Source of the DNA: Rhodothermus sp.
GTDB taxonomy: Bacteria > Bacteroidota > Rhodothermia > Rhodothermales > Rhodothermaceae
Length of the DNA: 57,844 nucleotides
Reading direction: 5' to 3'
NCBI GenBank assembly: GCA_030950375.1
Contig: JAUZRN010000053.1
Coordinates: 1-57,844 of the forward strand
The first letter of the stretch is position 1. Each line of letters begins with the position of its first letter. Both the position numbers and the translations under genes were made by a program. Below are positions 54,272 to 57,844 of this stretch, in pieces. Under the pieces are notes generated by a model. The model was given only the letters and a program-made list of their open reading frames with translations, was not told the origin of the DNA and searched no databases.

Positions 54272-57200
54272 TCAGCGTTCAGCCAGTTCGGCAGCTTCTT
54301 CCAGGCGAACGCTGACCAGCGTCGAGACGCCCGGCTCCTGCATGGTGACGCCGTAGAGGCGGTCTGACAGTTCCATGGTGCGCAGGTTGTGGGTAATCAA
54401 GATGAACTGAGTGTTTTCAGAGAAGCTGCGCAATAGCCGCATGAACCGTTCGACGTTGGCCTCGTCCAATGGGGCATCCACCTCGTCGAGGATGCAGAAC
54501 GGGCTGGGTTTGGTCAGGTAAAGGGCAAAGAGCAGGGCAATGGCTGTCAGGGCTTTTTCGCCACCGGAGAGCTGGGCCAGTGTGCTGGGACGTTTGCCGC
54601 GTGGACGGGCCAGAATTTCGATAGGGGATTCCAGGGGGTTGTTCGGATCGGTCAGTTGCAAATCGGCCTGCGCATCGCCCCCGAAGAGCTCCCGGAACAA
54701 TTCTTGAAAATTGCGGCGAATTGTTTCGAAGGTTTCCAGGAAGCGGCTGGCGGCGGTCTGATTGATTTCGTGGATGGTGGTCTCCAGGGTGGTTTCGGCC
54801 GATTCCAGATCCTGCTGCTGACGCAGGAGAAAGTCCAGCCGTTCTTTCTCCTGCTGATACTGTTCAAGGGCCAGCTCGTTGACCGTGCCTAACCCGCTCA
54901 GGCGGCGGCGAAGCGTTTCGACCTGTTCGCGAGCGGCCTGCACGTCGAAGTTGGCCGGTGGTTCGGGTAAGCGAGCCAGATCGGTAACGTCCAGATGCTC
55001 ACGGGCGTGCTCGGCCAGACCGGTCAGACGTGTGCGCGTTTCGGCCAGCTGTACCTGGTACTGACGTTCCTGCTGTTGTTCCTGTTCGTAGGCGCGGCGG
55101 AGATCCCGAAGCTGGCGCTCGGTACGTTCAAAAGCTGTGCGGAGTGCAACGAGCTGCTGACGGAGTCGCTGCACTTCGGCCTCGACGGGAGGTAGTTCGG
55201 CAGCTCGGGCCCTCCGTTCTTCTTCGACAGCCCGGCGCCGCTGCTGATCCTGTTGGAGGCGTGTTTCCAGCGTTTGAAGCTGGCGGGTACGTTCCTGCTG
55301 CCGCCGATCGATCCCTTCCAGCCGTTGACGAAGCTGCTGTTGCTCACGTTGCAGGTTCTCCAGATGGTTGCGCGATTCGGCCGCCTGCAATTGCACCTGG
55401 TGCAGGCTTTCCATCGCCTGCTGGTAGGCCGCTTCCGCCTGCTGCAGGATGGTTTCAGCCTGTTGCAGGACGGCCTGCCGGTCGGCCACTGTCTGTTCGG
55501 TTGCTACCAGCTTTTGCTGAAGCGCCTGTAGCTCGGCCTCAAGCGCTTCGCGTTCGCTGTTGAGTTGTTGGCGACGTGCTTCCAGGCTTTGAAAACGCTG
55601 GCGCAGCGTTTCACGCGTGGCTTCCTGACGGGTGGTCTGCTGCTCGAGCGCGCGTAGTTGTTGTTCGGCTTCGCGAAGTGCCCGTTGCTGTTGATCGAGG
55701 GGAAGTGCCTGTAGTTGCTGCGTTAGCGTCTTGCGGGCTTTGCGAAGTCGAGCGATCGAAGCTTCCAGGGTGTGCATTTTGGTCTGGAGGGTAGCCAGGC
55801 GTTCGCGGCGGTCGAGTCGGCCACTGAGGGGGGAACGAGAGGCTTTTGCACTGCCTCCGTGCCACCAGCTCCGGCTATCGATCCATTCGCCCTGTGGCGT
55901 AAAGAAGCGGGCCGGTGCTGATGTGCTCTGTGCCAGACGGCGGGCCGTCTCCAGATCGTCGACCAGGTAGGCATTGTAGAGTAGCCATACAGCCAACGGT
56001 TGCAGGTCAGGATGTGCCAGCCGCACATGATCAAGCAAAGGACGGGCACCGGGAACTTCGAGCAAGGCAGGTGGATCAGGTAGGCCTTCCAGCACAATGA
56101 AGGTCGCACGGCCTTTTTCTGCGTCGCGCAGTAGCTGGAGTGCCTGTTGCGCTTCGGCGGGAGTGGCTACGACAATCCAGGTAGCCCGCTCGCCGAGGGC
56201 GGCGTCAAGGGCTGGTTGTAGTTCGGGCGTGATGCCGAGCAGATCGGCGACTGTCTGGAGCGGGGCGTCTGTCCAGCCTGAAGTACGTGCCAGGAAAGGG
56301 ACTGCTTCCGGAAAGTCTTCGTAGGCCGTCAGTAGCTGTTCCAGCAGTCGGGCTTCAGCGCGTACGGCTTCCAGAAGGCGTTCCTGTCCGTGGAGCTCTT
56401 CATCGCAGGTTGCGATTTGCTGGCGCAGCTCCTGTTGGCGGGCTTCCAGTTGCTCCAGTTGTTGTCGTAGTTGCTCGCAGGCTTGTCGGGCATTTTCTCG
56501 GCGGCGTAGCGTCTGGGCCTGCTCTGTTTCCAGTTGTGCGAGTTGCGCCTGCAGGGCTTCTTGTTCAGCGGCGAGTCGCTGCTGTTCCTGGGCCAGCAGT
56601 TCGCGTCGGTTGCGCTGGCGGTCAAGTTGCCGGTGGGCTTCGTGAATCGCCTGCTCGGCCTGTTGCAGTTGGTAGCGGACATCCTGGACGCGCTGGCGAT
56701 GTTGGTGGAGCTCCTGTTGGGCTGTGGCCCGTGCCGCTTGGGCCTGGCGCAGTGCGGCTTCCACCTGCTTATGCTCAGCGGAGGCTTTCTGGAGGGCTTG
56801 CTCGGTGGCCTTCAGGGTCTGTTGCAGGCGTTGCGTCTGGCGTGCGGCCTCCTCCGACTCGCGCTGGAGGCGTTCCTGCTCCCGTCGGGCAGACTGCAGG
56901 CGTTCGTCCAGCAGACGGCTTTCACTTTCGAGGGTTTGTAGCCGCTGCTGGAGGGTGCGTAGCCGTTCCCGAGCGGTCTCCAGCGCGGCTTCGGTCTGCG
57001 TGATCTGCTGTTGTAGGGCAGACTGTTCGGCCTCGAGGGCTTCGTAGCGGCGGCGAGCTTCACGCAGGCGCGTTTGTACCGCTTGCAGCAGGGATTCGAG
57101 CCCTTCGGCCTGTTCGCGGAGTCGGTCGTAGTCGTAGCGCAGGAGCCTCTGTTCCAGCGACTGAAGTTCGTCGCGGTAACGGCGGTAGCGTTCGGCACGG

Positions 57201-57829
57201 CTGGCCTGACGCTTGAGGGAATCGACCTGGCGTTGGACTTCCTCGATCAAATCGCGTAGACGGATCAGGTCGTTGCGTGTGGCGTCGAGCTTGCGGAGTG
57301 TCTGGGTGCGTCGAAGTTTGTAGCGAGTGATGCCGGCCGCTTCTTCGAAGAGATGGCGTCGATCCTGGGCATTATCTGAGAGGATATCTTCGATCATTTT
57401 CAGTTCGATGACCGAGTAGGCGCCGGCACCCATGCCCGTGTCCATGAACAGCTCCTGGATGTCGCGCAGCCGACAGGGGGTACCGTTGAGCAGGTACTCG
57501 GACTCGCCGGAGCGGTAGAGGCGGCGTCCAATGGTTACTTCGCTGAAGTGCAGGGGAAGAATGCCCTGGGTGTTTTCGATGGTCAGCAGCACTTCGGCCA
57601 TCCCGACGGGCCGGCGGCGGGCTGTGCCGTTGAAGATCACATGCTCCATGCGTTCGGAGCGGAGCACGCGGGCGCGCTGCTCACCGATGACCCATCGGAC
57701 CGCATCAACCAGGTTCGACTTGCCGCAACCGTTGGGTCCGACGATAGCCGTAATGCCCTCGTCGAAGTGTAGGACCGTCCGGTCGGCAAAACTCTTGAAT
57801 CCCTGCAGTTCAAGCTTACTCAGATACAT
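54272..57829 (-). CDS. smc: SMC chromosome segregation ATPase (1185 aa)
   Basis: Condensin core of the chromosome. The N-terminal head has Walker A VGPNGCGKSNLVDAVRWV (residues 30-47); long coiled coils (about 165-500 and 680-1030, very rich in Gln, Glu, Arg and Leu) flank a hinge domain (about 510-650, with ADLLGITPELQPALDAALGE); and the C-terminal head has signature LSGGEKALTAIALLFALYL and Walker B FCILDEVDAPLDEANVERF. The gene is complete; AAGGGGA lies about seven bases before the ATG. Partner ScpA/ScpB genes are not in view. Confidence 0.97.
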   Translation of the reverse strand: MYLSKLELQGFKSFADRTVLHFDEGITAIVGPNGCGKSNLVDAVRWVIGEQRARVLRSERMEHVIFNGTARRRPVGMAEVLLTIENTQGILPLHFSEVTIGRRLYRSGESEYLLNGTPCRLRDIQELFMDTGMGAGAYSVIELKMIEDILSDNAQDRRHLFEEAAGITRYKLRRTQTLRKLDATRNDLIRLRDLIEEVQRQVDSLKRQASRAERYRRYRDELQSLEQRLLRYDYDRLREQAEGLESLLQAVQTRLREARRRYEALEAEQSALQQQITQTEAALETARERLRTLQQRLQTLESESRLLDERLQSARREQERLQRESEEAARQTQRLQQTLKATEQALQKASAEHKQVEAALRQAQAARATAQQELHQHRQRVQDVRYQLQQAEQAIHEAHRQLDRQRNRRELLAQEQQRLAAEQEALQAQLAQLETEQAQTLRRRENARQACEQLRQQLEQLEARQQELRQQIATCDEELHGQERLLEAVRAEARLLEQLLTAYEDFPEAVPFLARTSGWTDAPLQTVADLLGITPELQPALDAALGERATWIVVATPAEAQQALQLLRDAEKGRATFIVLEGLPDPPALLEVPGARPLLDHVRLAHPDLQPLAVWLLYNAYLVDDLETARRLAQSTSAPARFFTPQGEWIDSRSWWHGGSAKASRSPLSGRLDRRERLATLQTKMHTLEASIARLRKARKTLTQQLQALPLDQQQRALREAEQQLRALEQQTTRQEATRETLRQRFQSLEARRQQLNSEREALEAELQALQQKLVATEQTVADRQAVLQQAETILQQAEAAYQQAMESLHQVQLQAAESRNHLENLQREQQQLRQRLEGIDRRQQERTRQLQTLETRLQQDQQRRRAVEEERRARAAELPPVEAEVQRLRQQLVALRTAFERTERQLRDLRRAYEQEQQQERQYQVQLAETRTRLTGLAEHAREHLDVTDLARLPEPPANFDVQAAREQVETLRRRLSGLGTVNELALEQYQQEKERLDFLLRQQQDLESAETTLETTIHEINQTAASRFLETFETIRRNFQELFRELFGGDAQADLQLTDPNNPLESPIEILARPRGKRPSTLAQLSGGEKALTAIALLFALYLTKPSPFCILDEVDAPLDEANVERFMRLLRSFSENTQFILITHNLRTMELSDRLYGVTMQEPGVSTLVSVRLEEAAELAER

Positions 57830-57844
57830 GGCCGTCCCCTTCGT

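Overview
The window reads as an ordinary chromosomal segment of a GC-rich member of the Rhodothermota/Bacteroidota, most likely Rhodothermus or a close relative. The pointers are a PorQ-like type IX secretion protein, a secreted protein with a type IX C-terminal sorting domain, several outer-membrane barrels, a Bacteroidota-style 6-bladed propeller lipoprotein-like gene, a chlamydia-type (class Ic) ribonucleotide reductase, and at least one promoter with the Bacteroidota element TAnnTTTG. The genus is inference; no rRNA is present. I see no prophage, insertion sequence, CRISPR array or integron.

Layout. 1-3340 (+): the end of a ferredoxin gene, a CopD-like membrane protein, a cupin, then three adjacent membrane proteins that look like pieces or relatives of haem-copper oxidase subunit I/NnrS. 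3621-8770: a glycosyltransferase, tRNA-Pro(CGG) with a terminator, a long-chain acyl-CoA synthetase, PyrD and a PhzF-family protein. 8772-11861 (-): a three-part exported protein (HExxH peptidase, TolB-like propeller, outer-membrane barrel). 12113-19723 (+): a cell-shape and housekeeping run, mrdA-rodA-argS-pheA-ftsX-lipoprotein. 19702-25696: hemolysin III, SlyD-like FKBP, a propeller protein with a tiny exported peptide gene just upstream of it, and a CPA-type antiporter with RCK domains.

The centrepiece is 25718-32368 (-): a sigma70-like promoter, a compact cobalamin riboswitch, then nrdA, nrdB and metE in one direction. All three proteins are the B12-independent members of pairs (class I RNR versus NrdJ; MetE versus MetH), so one B12-sensing leader appears placed to control DNA precursor synthesis and methionine synthesis together. 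The NrdB has Phe where the radical tyrosine belongs and Glu at the first metal ligand, the signature of the Mn/Fe class Ic enzyme.

32626-35226 (+): two secreted YceI proteins and an outer-membrane porin, closed by a strong terminator. 35432-39673: PorQ, a small membrane protein, and a translationally coupled sugar kinase and isomerase of xylose type with an altered metal site. 40033-47913 (-): a phosphodiesterase-SpoIIE/GAF phosphatase pair, an outer-membrane protein, a UPF0173 hydrolase, and an OPT transporter behind a LamG/type IX-secreted protein. 48044-53056 (+): phosphofructokinase, an NDUFA9-like dehydrogenase, deoxynucleoside kinase and a barrel protein. 53057-53977 is a long stretch without a convincing gene, followed by a 97-residue orphan and the complete smc gene (-) at the right edge.
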